Positions 12,001-29,252 of a stretch of 64,000 nucleotides of DNA are shown here, in pieces (the first letter of the stretch is position 1; each line of letters starts with the position of its first letter). The DNA comes from Glandiceps talaboti (Eukaryota; Hemichordata; Enteropneusta; Spengelidae). The position numbers and the translations under genes are program-made. The DNA is taken from positions 10,175,098-10,239,097 of the forward strand of contig NC_135560.1 of the NCBI RefSeq assembly GCF_964340395.1, written 5' to 3'. The notes beneath the pieces were generated by a model that had not been told where the DNA came from, ran no database searches, and saw nothing but the letters and a program-made list of their open reading frames with translations.

Positions 12001-15000
12001 CCAGACAAATGTGTCCATTTCATGGCTGGTTTAAGCAGGCATACTTTGAGGTGATTTACAACATGCTGTAAGACTAAGTCTTGTTTTCAAGTAAGCCTGG
12101 ATTTAACATTTTATAGATAAACCGAAATCTGACATGTGAAATTAACTTTGTGTTTGATGACCAAATAAGGTAAATGTATCACTAGTAACTGTAATGATGT
12201 CAAGTCTATTTTTGTCATGATGTTTTTCATCACGCTGCCGTCATCAGCATTGGCACTCAGCCTGCCTTGTGGATGTATACTCCCCAAGGGTAACTTACTT
12301 ATAAAATTGCTTTTCAACACCTCACCGTTGGAAAGTACATCAATAAACACACTCTTCACAAACAACAATCAAGACTGATATTTTTCTTTCATCTTTTGTT
12401 TGGCTGTGACCTTTAAAAAGGCCTTCTTTTGTTTTTACAATGACCATAGAAATCACATTTGTTTTGAATGTCACGTTAAGATTTTTAGTAGAATACCTGA
12501 ATTTGCCCTTTGGGACGGGATGTTTGTCATACCTTGATAAAAGTCAGATACTTGATATAGCTCTAACTACATGGACATCATGAAGTTAAAGAAGTAACGA
12601 GAAGTTTCGGTACTTTGATCAAAAATCAATACAGTGTTTGAATACAGAAATATAGCAGAGTGTATATTCCCCAAGACACATAACTTGGGACTTTAACCAA
12701 ATGATAGACTTTTGAGTATACACCCTAGACAAGTGACCATGTCACATTTATATGAATTTGGTAGGTAGAACTATCAACTCTCATCTGTGAAATACATTTT
12801 ACATATAACGGATATTTTTTTGTAAATACTAATAATATTAATATTAATATGAATATGAAGCTGGATCCATACAAGGGTTCTCCCCAGCGTCAACACAGTG
12901 CCAGTCGGTCACTAATACTTACAAGGATTTCAGATTTCATATAAGCCTTTTCCATGTGTCTAAAAAAGAATGTTTACAAGTACAACCTTGGTTGCATTTA
13001 TCACCAAAAGCCACAGGACTCTTGCGTTGGTACAACATATGCTGTCAGGAGATCTCAGCAGAAACACAATAATCTGAGATTGGAATTAATCGAGTTATAT
13101 CATAGACACTAGAGTATGGTCATACTATGAACCATTTGCCTATTTTCTTTTGCTTCATTATTATACATACCATAAAAATACATTTCAATTTTATATACAA
13201 AATTAATTTAAAATACCTGATAATCTCTGGTACATCCTAAGAACAGAGAGCCGATTATCACTGATGATAAGTTTTGAAAAGTACACAATTTACAAACCCA
13301 ATGTTATGGTATATTTTTCATTGCATTTTAATTTCCAAAGTAGTGACGACTTTATTTCCTGGTGTATACGGTGCAAACTAAATTGGAGTTAGCATATTAT
13401 GTCTATTATTCTTAAAGGGGCAAGTCAGAAACCATGGATGAAGGATTAACTTTATGCAAATATGCCTAGCAACATGACCATCCCATAGCAACTGCCAAAT
13501 GATTGTATATATTGCAAAAATAACATCAGGGATATTCATAGACAAGTGAATGAACATTCAAAAAATGTATGCAAATATGTCTAGCAACAGCCAAATGATC
13601 GTGTATATTGCAAAGAAAACAACAGGGTTGGATAGGCAACTGAATAGTCATTCAGCAAATGAAGACCTATATACCTAGCATGGATCAGCATGTGGATAAA
13701 CATTTTTTTAAAAACTGTACAGTTGTGCTACAATGCCATCGGCACTATTTTTATAATACATAGTTTAATTTTTATCTCTATTTAATTTTATCTGTCTTTG
13801 TAAATTAATTTTCGACACTGAAATGTTTACTTTTTTAAGATATTTCAATTAGACCCCCTAGGTTGGTGAAATAAGCCATTATTATGATATTCTTATACTA
13901 GTTGACAAATTCATGGAATATGTATTTAATAATTAGTCTTTGTGATTTTCTTCATTCAAAAAGATTATTATGCTGCAAGTAGTGGATTTCATTGTTTCTT
14001 TAACAAAAAAACACTACAATGTGTCTGCACTTTTAAATATGTTATAAAGGTCACACAAGAGAAATTTGAATTTCCTTATTGTGAGAACCATTTGACTTAA
14101 AGGGGCAAAGGCCATAACTTTCTGATCTCGGGTGGTTATTTGTGTTTTAAATTGAAATGTACTAAAATATATGATTCCAGCTATTACATCAAATTATGCT
14201 TAATAACTGGTATATCTGTCGCTGAAAATTCAAATATGATATGTAAATGACATTATGACATAATTTTTTGGTTACTAATAAATTCAAATAAAAACAGCGT
14301 CTTGGTTTCTACACTGCTTTGTCTATATTTAACCATCTCTTGTGTACAAATTTGCTTCCTCAGTAAATACATTAATATATAAATGACATAATTTTTTGGT
14401 TACTAATAAATTCAAATAAAAACAGAGTCTTGGTTTCTACACTGCTTTGTCTATATTTAACCACCTCTTGTGTACAAAGTTGCTTCCAAAATAAATATGT
14501 TTTGTTTGAGTATTCATTGGATATTGGCATTTTGTAAAAGTGAGATGAAAGTCGAAAATGGGGTCTCAGGTACCGATCTCGCCACATTTCATTTCAAATT
14601 TGTTTACAATAAATGAAATACTGTTTCCTGAACGAACACTTCAAAAAAAAAAATACTCTCATGTAATACGACCCATGCAATGTTGACCCGAGTCTTTGCA
14701 ATCTGAGCTGAAATTTGATTAGTTCACTAAGTTGTTACTTTTGGAGGGAAATTCTTGTATTTATCAAACAGACATTTTTCATTTTTCCTCCATGCTGAGT
14801 AAAGTGACTATATGTCCTAGTACACCCCCCCTCCTATTATGACCATATGTTGCTGTGATTCAAGAAACGTTTTAAAATTTTTGTTGGTTCAAGTGCCTTG
14901 GAGAGTGTATTTTTTGTGGGTGGCATTTACAGAATAAGGAATATTTGTTTTTGAAATACAATAACAAAGTCTGGATTCTATCCTAACTACATTCTTCCTC

Positions 15001-16416
15001 TTCTCCTATTCAGTCAGAGACTTAAGAACAGATCTTAGAGTCTCATTCAGTTGATATTATCAAAATCAGTCACTGCGGTAAAATTTGACCATTATTTTTC
15101 CCTAGGGATAGGTGCTCAGAATGTTGTTGCATGCCATTTTGACAAACAGCACTGTCACCGGGTGAAAAAAGGCCTTCTATAATTGCAATGGTTTCTCATT
15201 TCGTCTATTGAACGCACCACAATAGTGCTTGTTTTTGCTACTTGTTCTCGCACAAAAGGTACAGTCTGGCCAAGTCCGCAAAACATTAGCAGTGAAGTAT
15301 GCTGTAGATTTTTTTCAAAGTGTTCCTTATTCAATGTTTCTCAGGCAGAACCTGTTATGCCGGTCTGAAAATGGACAAGTCACCGGGTTATCTACAAAAC
15401 TCTGTGCCTTGCCTGCTAATTTTAACACCTATGAAAGTGCAAGTACACTTTTCAAAGGAACTTTGTTCGTAGTTCTCTCGACTTGTCACGATGTCAGGAA
15501 AGGACAGCTGATTCACTTCCTCGGGCTCAAACAAAGTCTAGCCGATTGACGACTTTCGCATTGAAAACAATCACCAGTTGCAATCACGACCGGGCTTTGC
15601 CTATTGAAATTGAAAGCGGGTCTAACCACAGACAATAGCAGGGAGGAGAAATCATCCCAGTGGGTTGTCTACGGTCCAATGCTTTGCAGTACGCAACTTG
15701 TATATTCATAATACACAGTTCTGCCTTTTGTTGACATCGCATAATGTAAAGACGCTACACTTTCACACACACATATTCAGTCCGTAACGGCTCTCGATCG
15801 ACCATCGGTGTGTAGCTGTATAAACCCTTCCACATACAAAACAACCTGTGATGATCGATCGAGTTTGCCAAATAAAATTCCCACGTTTCTAAACCGACAA
15901 CGTTTATCACATTTTTAAAAAGATGGTTTCTCCATGATTTGAAAATTTCCTGACATGATTTTCCATTGCATTGCAAATTAATGGCCCACATTTTCTTCAA
16001 ACAACCCGTACCAGCACGTACTTCGGTAGAAGGATAGCACGTAAAACCAGTAGCAAATAAAAAAAATGTATATATAGTGTATCAAATTTTCAGTTAATGG
16101 GTTTGCATGCCCTACCCGAACAAATAGATCGGGTCCTTGTTACAATCATAAATATATTTACTTACTTCGGCCGAGGCCGTCTTATGCTGCGGTGATACGA
16201 CTCCGGTAGCGTGAAACTGTGCGGCGTCGAAGATCTACTGTCGAGCCCGTCTCTACCGACACTTGATGAATCTTGCGGGCTACAAAAGAATCAAATACAA
16301 ACATGGTGATCAGCTACATTATACTGTTGGTTTTTTCAGTTTAAAAACATATTTCTAAACTAAAGCATCACGAAATACAGGTAGAATCGATCTTCACACC
16401 TTTCCGCCATCGCCAT
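9082..16416 (-). CDS. 5' part of an unrecognised split gene (minus strand)
   Basis: Four exons chain by splice sites and phase. Exon 1 (16400-16416) starts with an ATG in good context (A at -3, G at +4), MAMAE. Exon 2 (16166-16279) has a strong acceptor ending TTTTGTAG and donor GTAAGT, and is open only in the frame exon 1 dictates. Exon 3 (12923-12959) follows acceptor ATTCTTTTTTAG with donor GTAAGTATT; again only the expected frame is open. Exon 4 (9082-9116) follows TTCTTTAG with donor GTAATG, same test passed. Product so far is about 68 aa: a Ser/Arg-rich, probably disordered N-terminus containing SRSSTPHSFTLPESYHR and RRPRP, then EKAYMKSEIL and NIGQLSSLL, which look helical. I do not recognise it. 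Further exons must lie below 9082 or outside the window. Exons 1-2 are convincing, exon 3 likely, exon 4 tentative. The start sits in a locally CpG-richer stretch (about 15.5-16.6 kb), as expected of a promoter. Confidence 0.55.
10091..10314. repeat. 24-bp tandem repeat, nine copies
   Basis: Nine near-identical 24-bp units. The length is a multiple of three, so several frames stay open; the plus frame reads MDEIYRCT repeatedly and the minus frame VHLYISSI. The ORFs start and stop at the edges of the array and have no splice context, so I treat it as a minisatellite and not a repeat protein. Confidence 0.9.
10361..10523. mobile_element. Palindromic dispersed element, copy 1 (head only)
   Basis: An imperfect palindrome of about 150 bp runs from 'ttcccaatatttttcttc' through 'gtgacctaaggggcc' and 'ttgtcactactc' to 'acccttaggtcac' and ends 'atattggggaataatat'. 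The same palindrome occurs at 44.7-45.0, 47.0-47.4 and 61.9-62.3 kb, where a tail of about 230 bp is also conserved. This copy carries only the head plus about 20 bp of tail ('tataccattgccag'). Confidence 0.85.
10524..12922. other. Presumed intron of the minus-strand gene / spacer
   Basis: No exon that I can support. A minus-strand ORF at 12111-12368 reads protein-like (VLSNGEVLKSNFI) and contains a GTAAGT, but no acceptor joins it in frame. A short A/T-rich palindrome lies at 12830-12850. AAAGAAAGAAAG tracts occur near 11850. Confidence 0.4.
13450..13690 (-). repeat. Inverted copy of the GTTGCTATGGGCATGG repeat
   Basis: Two units in reverse orientation ('gcctagcaacatgacca', 'catagcaactgccaaatga', 'tgtctagcaacagcc') match the tandem array at 1-340, including the 'tatattgcaaa' and 'aagtgaatgaacattca' segments. 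It lies in the presumed intron between exons 2 and 3 of the minus-strand gene. Confidence 0.7.
14256..14497. repeat. 127-bp tandem duplication
   Basis: Two copies, starting 127 bp apart at about 14257 and 14384, of a segment beginning 'gacataattttttggttact' and including 'gtcttggtttctacactgc' and 'atttaaccaNctcttgtgta'. Identity is high, so the duplication is recent. The minus-strand ORF across it is not gene-like. Confidence 0.9.
14498..16165. other. Presumed intron 2 of the minus-strand gene
   Basis: From about 15180 the sequence becomes locally richer in CG dinucleotides (GCGGTAAAA, CGATCGACCATCGG) and holds two medium ORFs (15229-15549 plus; 15755-16000 minus). Neither has flanking splice sites or recognisable motifs, so I assign no gene. 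It may be promoter-proximal intron sequence for the gene starting at 16416. Confidence 0.4.
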
Positions 16417-16895
16417 TATGGTTATTTATTTGTGAATGTGTATGTCCTCAACGTTAATACTGGTGATGACAGCTGACTTTCGTTTTTCCTCGTGTAATCG
16501 CCTTGGGGTATATTGGGCGGTGCGGGCGTCTATCTGTTGAGATCAGGTGTTTGAACGCACATTTAAATCTGAGACCACTAGCTGTGGCGTACCGTTCTGA
16601 ACTCGCCATGCAAACTCTATGGTAAATTAAAGAAAGTAGAAGAAAATAATGGGCATTTTTAAAAATTATTTAACCACATAATGTTGTATCGACTGTGTTA
16701 TCTATTATCTCTGAAGATCCCCAAATTTAGGCCTAAGGCAATAATTCCACCAATCATTTACAAGAGAACACCATCAAGTAAAAAACATCTTGGTGAAATG
16801 ATCTACGCAAAACGAGAAACTTGCTATGCAAATTTAGTTTAATTGTTAATTGTGATATTTGACGCGGGACGCGCGGACGTGCCAGTATTCTCTAA

Positions 16896-17060
16896 GGGAC
16901 CGGACAGAATTTACGGCAGGGGGGGGGGGGGCTGGGGAGAAATTATCTCTGACTTGGTTTTTTTCCTGCCCCCCCCCCCCCATCCACTGTGACCAAAATT
17001 TCACAGCCCCCCCCTTTCAAAAGTATAAAAAATTCATGGCCCCCCCCCCCCCCCAAAAAA
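16896..17060 (+). mobile_element. Left end of a G/C-run inverted-repeat element
   Basis: Starts AGGGACCGGACAGAATTTAC, then GGCAGGGGGG...CTGGGGAGAAATT. The same roughly 50 bp occur in reverse complement at about 19215-19287, so the two bound a 2.4-kb interval. Inside are repeated 'catggccccccc' units with C-runs of up to about 14. No matching target-site duplication was found, so a single element and two independent inverted insertions are both possible. Confidence 0.6.
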
Positions 17061-17866
17061 AAAAAGAGAAAAAAGAAAAAAAGTGCACAATATCCTGCCC
17101 CCTACAATAACTAAAAAGAGTACATTTTTTTTTGTTACTGTAGCACAACTGTAATATTTCTTTTGGTACTACTATTATGTTACTATTTCAGCCCAAACAA
17201 CTTAGTAGTTGTAGAGGAAGTTTTTTAGAAAACAAAACAAAATAAAACATTTTGACCATACATGTAATCATACACATGTGGTATAATCTTGTTTATTTCC
17301 CAACTAGACACCATAAGTAGTCATCACTTTAATACCAAGGCATTTGATGTGGTGGTTTTAAATGTCATTCACTGATACATACACAGAAACACAGACACAG
17401 AGTAAACACACATTCACATGCGTGATTTGTGAAAAACTGTAGTGGGGACATCACATCACCTACATAGTGTATTCAAATATCTATTTATACTCATAACACA
17501 ATAACTATCTAATGTCAGACATTTGTGATGTCATGAAGTGCTAGCAAACTAAGGATTTTATGCACACTGAGGTCTGACAAATATAGCTTTCACTTTCCTA
17601 CACCAAATGCATTACCAATACACATGTAAATGTAAGACATTTGTGACTTCATGAAAGTGCAAAGAAATTCAGAATGTTGTGGAATACTTAGATGTAATCA
17701 ATATGCTTTCAGTTCCAAAACCATACATATTTAAACCTATAGTGTCAGGCATTTGTGACTTCATGATGGGGACAGCAAATTCAGAATTGTATTCAATACA
17801 CTGTACAGTGATCAGATGAGTATTACTCACAGTTTTCTAAACCATTCACATTAAGCTTGAAGTGCA

Positions 17867-18175
17867 GTGTCAATGATGAATAGCCTTTGCAATACAATCC
17901 CTTTATTCATAATCTTGAATATATATAAAGTGGATAAGGTTGTAGGAAAATACGGGCAGAAGGCAACTACCAAAGTTAGTGCAAAGTCACTGATGAAAAA
18001 ACACTTAACACCACGCAGACATCTAAATGCTTTACAATATTTAGTACAGATAGATGCATTTGATGATGCTGAGCAGGGAAATAGTTTAATTTCACTGGTT
18101 TTAGATAGAAAGAAAGACAAGTCTTGCCTCACATCTTCAGACTCTAGTGAGTCTGAGAGTGAAACTCAAGAATAG
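17867..18175 (+). CDS. Orphan ORF, 102 codons, unrecognised
   Basis: Open from an ATG at 17867 to TAG at 18175. The N-terminal part is hydrophobic (PLFIILNIY). The rest is Lys-rich and hydrophilic, containing [20 protein letters not shown], and the end is acidic and serine-rich ([12 protein letters not shown]), a typical casein-kinase-2-like tail. I know no family for it. It lies between the two inverted G/C-run elements, just before an AT microsatellite, with no clear promoter or 5' exon. It could be a terminal exon, a gene carried by a mobile element, or chance. Confidence 0.3.
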   Translation: MSMMNSLCNTIPLFIILNIYKVDKVVGKYGQKATTKVSAKSLMKKHLTPRRHLNALQYLVQIDAFDDAEQGNSLISLVLDRKKDKSCLTSSDSSESESETQE

Positions 18176-18297
18176 TGTCAAGGAAAGAAATAAAACACCT
18201 ATCTAAATTAATCTGGCCAGACGTTTTTGTATTTACATTTTTCACCAAAAGGTCACTTTTTAATCACATAAATTACAGGTCCTATGCTAGTATATTA

Positions 18298-18940
<643 letters not shown>

Positions 18941-19130
18941 CAACTTGGAGTATATAAGAGTAATTCAGGGTGTATCAAATTAATCTTGAGTAGTGTTTTT
19001 ATGCTTCACTAAATAGGTACATACAAACGTACACACTTCCATTTTAATACATAAATGAAAGTGTAGACATTCAATATTAAAGGCGACATCAAGTGCTATC
19101 TCATGCAATGCTAAATTTTCTAACATATTC

Positions 19131-19287
19131 ATTTTTTTCAATGACAAAATATTTCGCGGCCCCCCCTTTCAAACCATGAGAATTTTCATGGCCCCCCCTT
19201 CAAGCCTCCCATTTTTTTCATGGCCCCCCCCCAATTTCTCCCCAGCCCCCCCCCCCCCCCCTGCCGTAAATTCTGTCCGGTCCCTAA
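19131..19287 (-). mobile_element. Right end of the G/C-run inverted-repeat element
   Basis: Reverse complement of the element at 16896: ends CCGTAAATTCTGTCCGGTCCCT. Upstream are four 'catggccccccc'-like units of about 35 bp with C-runs. On the minus strand these are runs of seven or more G, so quadruplex formation is plausible. Confidence 0.65.
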
Positions 19288-19692
19288 AAGTGATGTGATC
19301 AAAAAAGCATAGCAACCATGACTGCACCCATAGAAACGGTACCATTTTGCTCTGGCAACTATAACAACGACCATTGCAACATTAACACGACAAAGTAAGT
19401 TCCTCGCTTTAATGATGACGTCATGACAGTAAAGCCGGTTGAAAAACTGTGCTTCTTTATCACTGTCGTTCCAGTAGTAAACGGCAAGTTTATTTACACA
19501 TATCAGGAAGCCCTCTGAACCGAACAAAATCACATCATTAATTACATGTACAACTTCATGATGATATCGCACACCTTGCATGCGAGGGCATTTACATTGA
19601 ATGTCAAGGCATGTTGCACTCTACCCAGCTTTAGTAAGTCGCTAGGATCTATTTCAAGGGGGTAAGATGGGGTACAGTTTATTGAAGTGACG

Positions 19693-20271
19693 ATATATTG
19701 ACTGCCCTGAAAAGGTCGAGACAGTTTTCACTTCACTGACGGTGTGGGGGCATACGCACAGTTTCTTCGAGAATCATCAGCAAGTTTATACCTTCGGTGC
19801 CAGTGGGAGGGTTTGACACCGATATTTTTTTTCAAGAACCAACCACATCAAGTCTCTGTTGTGTCGGAAGGGCTGGTGAAAGTAGTTACTTCGAATTCCA
19901 GGCTACTCACAAACACAAAGATCTAGAAACATATTAACTTATGACGACAGGTTTGACAACAGTGGCTGCTGGGTTGGGGCTCAGACCACTAACGAATCTA
20001 TTTATTGGAGCCGGGGAGCTGGAGCTGGAGATGCAGGAGATGTACGAATGGCGCCCCCATAGGAGAGAAGTGGAAACATTTCTATGGAGACAAGGGCAAC
20101 ACAATAAAATGGCGATAGTGGTAGAGAGGTAAACGACCGCATAATTAGTTTCCGAACTGTTTACACGGCGTTTCTAGGCAGGGCGCCCACGTCAAGCTAA
20201 TAGGCATAACGTAGCTTGTGGTGTATGGCCTCTCTTTTTATATCTCGACCTTTTCAGGGCAGTCAATACAC
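19693..20271. mobile_element. Terminal-inverted-repeat element, about 580 bp
   Basis: TATTGACTGCCCTGAAAAGG followed by TCGAGA at about 19693 is matched in reverse complement at about 20244-20271 (TCTCGACC...CAGTCAATA). These inverted ends of about 27 bp bound a non-autonomous-looking unit. The 63-codon ORF inside (19941-20132) is not recognisable. It sits directly upstream of the ZNF474-like gene's probable first exon. Confidence 0.6.
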
Positions 20272-20299
20272 GTCAAAACACAATACAACTATGACGTGA

Positions 20300-20458
20300 G
20301 AGGTCTTTTGACGCGGTGATTCGAGAACTCACCTGAAAAACCGAGCTGAAAACACTTGACTTGAAGTATATTTTATCCAGTTGGCTTGTCGGTAAGGTCG
20401 TGAGAAACACTAGTTATTAGATTTCGAAGCGAAATCACACGGAATATGTGTATTACAG
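20300..20458 (+). other. Candidate non-coding first exon of the ZNF474-like gene
   Basis: A good donor (TTACAG|GTAAGT) at 20458/20459 and an acceptor (ATACCTAG|ATC) at 21365/21366 would join an upstream leader to the coding exon 29 bp before its ATG. The left end of the exon is a guess; no TATA box is evident. The join is inferred from splice consensus only. Confidence 0.35.
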
Positions 20459-20760
20459 GTAAGTTTATTGAAACAGTATCTGTGGATGTCAGGACATTTG
20501 TGCCCCATGATGTTGTAAAGTACATGCGTATAATAATCCCTTGTGTGTGGCGTTCGAAAGATAAACACATAGAAATAGATTTGCCGATAGCTGTAAACGT
20601 TAGAACACATTGTAATACGAAGGACCTATAACATTGTTTTCTGGTTATTTTTAAAACAAAAATTGTCAGTTTCCACGAACTGTCTCAGCTAAGTTATTGT
20701 TTTATTGAGTCAATATCTCAAGGGAATATCTAGGATTAGAAACAATTTATTTTGCTGGTT

Positions 20761-20773
20761 GTTGCCTAGAAAC
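20761..20773 (+). promoter_or_regulatory. RFX X-box-like site
   Basis: GTTGCCTAGAAAC fits the X-box pattern RYYNYY-N-RRNRAC, the RFX-factor site common at ciliary and testis genes. It is 622 bp upstream of the ZNF474-like ATG, in the putative first intron. The function is inferred. Confidence 0.35.
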
Positions 20774-21060
20774 AGTGATATTGATATTAAGTTGATATGG
20801 TGTGCTGTACCTCATGTGCATATATGCTGTAATATACCCTTCTTTGTTGCTGACTTGTTTGTTTGTTTATTGTAAACAAAAACAACACAATGTGACAAAG
20901 TAGCCAGAGTACACTTTCGTACCATGAGGGAGGGACCCAGCTCAACTGAACCAAAAACTCTTTGTATTAGTGCACTGAACAGATCACACACACATAACCT
21001 CCATGTTATTAATCAGTGTACGTACATGAGTACTCACTTAGTGATGTGGTGAAAATGACC

Positions 21061-21080
21061 CCCCCCCCCCCCCCCCCCCC
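21061..21080. repeat. C20 homopolymer
   Basis: An uninterrupted run of about 20 C, 315 bp upstream of the ZNF474-like ATG. Similar C or G runs recur at about 23642, 30492, 40187, 46135, 46654, 48278 and 53466 and seem a habit of this genome. Confidence 0.9.
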
Positions 21081-21358
21081 GCACTTTCTAATGCAGGACA
21101 ATACACATTTATAAACATGACACAGAGGCAATATTTAAAACTATAGTTAAGTTCAAGTTTGTTTTATTTCAAGCATATTTCAATATCCACTTCACAGATT
21201 TCAACTGAAGACAAAGACAAAATATTTGTTTTATTTGTTCAACTACCAAGCCTGTGAAGATTTTCCTGGCTACAGAGACTTTTCAATATTGCATATATGC
21301 ATATAGAAGATTGCCATACATGACAACTGAATTCACAATTTCATATAAAGTAATTTAA

Positions 21359-26544
<5,186 letters not shown>

Positions 26545-26939
26545 TACCACCAATGTGCAGTTCAGTTTGAGTTTGCCAATTCCACCTCTTGGTGGCGCTA
26601 TTCAATTACGGGCTCACATCAAAGTGACTGTATTTTTATGGCTGTGTCTGCACCTATCATGTGTATACTGAAATGTTTAATGAAAAAAAAATAGAGGAAT
26701 TTTTTGTCAATTTGTTTTAGAATTGGAAGACCGGTAAATTTGTAGTTATTCCGTCCACTATTTTAGCATTTACACGTTAGTGTGTGTCACAAAGTTGTAC
26801 TCATGAATACTGCATTTATTATATATCTTCACTAGTCTTTCAAACTGTAAAATGCTGCACTGTTTTTTAGCACAAAGTTAAATGCTGTACTGTTTTTTTA
26901 GCATCAACTTAAGATTGACAATTCATTTACATTATTACT

Positions 26940-27050
26940 ATGTGTGTGTGTGTGTGTGTGTCTGTCTGTCTGTCGCTGTCTCTGTGTGTGTGTGTGTGTG
27001 TGCATGTCTGTGTCGTGTGTGTGTCTGTCTGTGTGTCTGTGTCTGTGCCA
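26940..27050. repeat. (GT)n/(CTGT)n microsatellite in the ZNF474 3' region
   Basis: An interrupted GT and CTGT array about 400 bp after the stop codon, probably transcribed in the 3' untranslated region. Confidence 0.9.
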
Positions 27051-27385
27051 TTAATTCATACTATGGTATACAGGTCTACAGGCCTCGCATACTTTTAATT
27101 AAACCAGTTTGATAATAACTGAACAATGTAATATTTGCATCCAGAAATAGTACAATATATAGTTTAGCTGTATATGATATATATGACATACTGCTTTACT
27201 CACAGATAATTAGAATTATTCCCCAATAGATTTCTTCATTGATAACTTATATCTCCAAATAACTAGCTTTACACAGCAAAGATTTACAGATCACTGTGTT
27301 TTCCAAGTAAATGCCAAATAACATTTTTAGAAACACAACACAGAGTGAGCCTTCTACTGGTAATATGCAAAACTGTATAGAATAC

Positions 27386-27391
27386 AATAAA
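27386..27391 (+). terminator. Candidate poly(A) signal of the ZNF474-like gene
   Basis: AATAAA 842 bp past the stop; an ATTAAA at 27098-27103 is an alternative. A clear downstream GT-rich element was not pinned down. Confidence 0.35.
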
Positions 27392-28820
27392 TAGAAAAAT
27401 ATGGAAAAAAAATGATTTTGAAATAATGAGCTGAAAGTCTAAGCAGTATGGAAACATTCACAAGTGTAGTGTAGGAAAAAGTTTTATTCTAGTATAGATT
27501 TTAAATTTGAACTTTTTAAAACAATTTCGTTGATTTTTTTAATATTAAAATAATTTTTTTTTTGAAATGTTTTGATATTTTATCCTCCAATGAAAGACAT
27601 AAATTTTGTTTTGTTTTGAGTCAAACTGATTATGACTAAAATTACTAGTCACCACACAGTAATAGACAGGGGAATACCATATTTTGATGAGTCGAGTCAC
27701 AAGTAAATTGACATGCATCTGTGGCGCATCAAATTTGTTGAGAGGGCATACTGTTAGGCAAAATAAAAAAAATTGTTTGTTTTCAATAATCCGACATAGT
27801 TTTAACCTCTGACCCTAAACATTTTATAAACATTTAAAACAAAAAGATAACAAATTCTTTGCCTTCTTGACCATCATGCATGTCTGTTTTCTTTCACAGT
27901 GATGTCTGTACATATTTCATCAAACTATCACAGAAGGGGTATTCTGATCGACATTTTGTTTGTTTTTGGGTCGAATCAAAAATAAAAACAATTAAAAAAG
28001 TGAACTAAACTAAAATAAAATCTTGACCTACCTCCCCTATTTTCTGAGGCCATGTTATCAGAAACACACACTTATTTTTTTTTTTCGCCGTACGAGATCC
28101 CTTAATAAACCAGTTGGCAGGAACAATGTACAAATGAAGACATATTATGTTTGTTCTATTTTCTTGATAGTGGAATTTGTCTTCTCATTCTTGTCAAATT
28201 GAGTGAGTGAGACTAAGTTTAAAATGTTTGTACAAATGAAAATTTTACAAAAATTAGATTGGCTGAATCAAACTATGTTTTAACCCTTTAGTATAGTATG
28301 TCACACTCAGTGTGTATACTGCTATAGCATTAGCAGTGAGGGTCCTGGCACCAGGCAAATCATTTCACTATTGCAGTGTACAGAGGTGTCTTTACACTTT
28401 GTAGCTTCATTCATATATTTTGATATTTCACTAGTCTGGCATTTGATTTTAAAATATTTTGATTTCCTCAAGTTTTGTGAATTATTGTACAGAATTAAGA
28501 TTCTTTTTGTGTAAAGGGAAAGTTTAGTGGGCCTAGAGTACTTTGTATTCTAAGGGTTAATTACCTTGGCTTTTAAATGCCCAATTCAGACAAGGATTAA
28601 GTTCGATGTAAAAAACAGATATGTAGCAGAGTTAAGGAAAAAGTTAATAAGATAGCACTACTGCAAAAACCAAGGATTGAAACCTTGGCCTTTAACGATA
28701 AGTCACTGTATTTGGAAATATCTTGGTAATTGTAATTGTAATTTCAATTTTCAGTGACTCATAATGACTCCATCCTATAGTATAGCATTTACAAATACCA
28801 ACCTACCCTGATTATCAGAG

Positions 28821-29252
28821 GTGTGTTCGATTTGCACAATCATGATTGTGATCAATATGATTTCATTTCTGGGAACATGCAATCACGATCATGATTATTT
28901 ACGTGAACATTTGAAAAAGTTCCACACATTTCTTATAAATTAAGTGATTTCTACATCGTCAAAATGATTACAATGATATCAAATTACCAATCTGATCGAA
29001 CACAATTTATTTACGTATTGTTTTCTGTCATTTCTAACTTGCCATTAGCCATGTGCGCACAATCGTCGCAATGATATTACGTTGTCTGCCATCTTGTAAT
29101 CACGTCAGTCATGGTTCAAGGCATGATTACTGTGATTACCAATCATGATTGTGATTGGTAATTATCAAATGCGAAATCATGATTGCGATGATTACCAATC
29201 ATGATTGTGATTGATAAATCATGATTATGATTGTACAAATCGAACGCATCCC
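28821..29252. mobile_element. Terminal-inverted-repeat element, about 430 bp
   Basis: The left end GTGTGTTCGATTTGCACAAT and the right end in reverse complement GATGCGTTCGATTTGTACAA are inverted copies. The interior holds five or more copies of an AATCATGATTGTGATT palindromic motif, so the arms can fold further. No transposase and no clear target duplication. Confidence 0.65.

Noticed and set aside
12111-12368. Minus-strand ORF with protein-like text (DVLSNGEVLKSNFI) as an exon of the 16.4-kb gene
   Set aside because: The best acceptor upstream leads into stops in every frame; only a weak alternative AG would join it in phase.
13217-13236. 20-nt microexon on the minus strand with a strong acceptor (CTCTCTGTTCTTAG)
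   Set aside because: Inclusion between exons 2 and 3 would put exon 3 into a frame with a stop; at best a poison exon.
15229-15549. 106-codon plus-strand ORF in a CpG-richer stretch
   Set aside because: No conserved motif, no splice context, and it lies in the probable first introns of the opposite gene.
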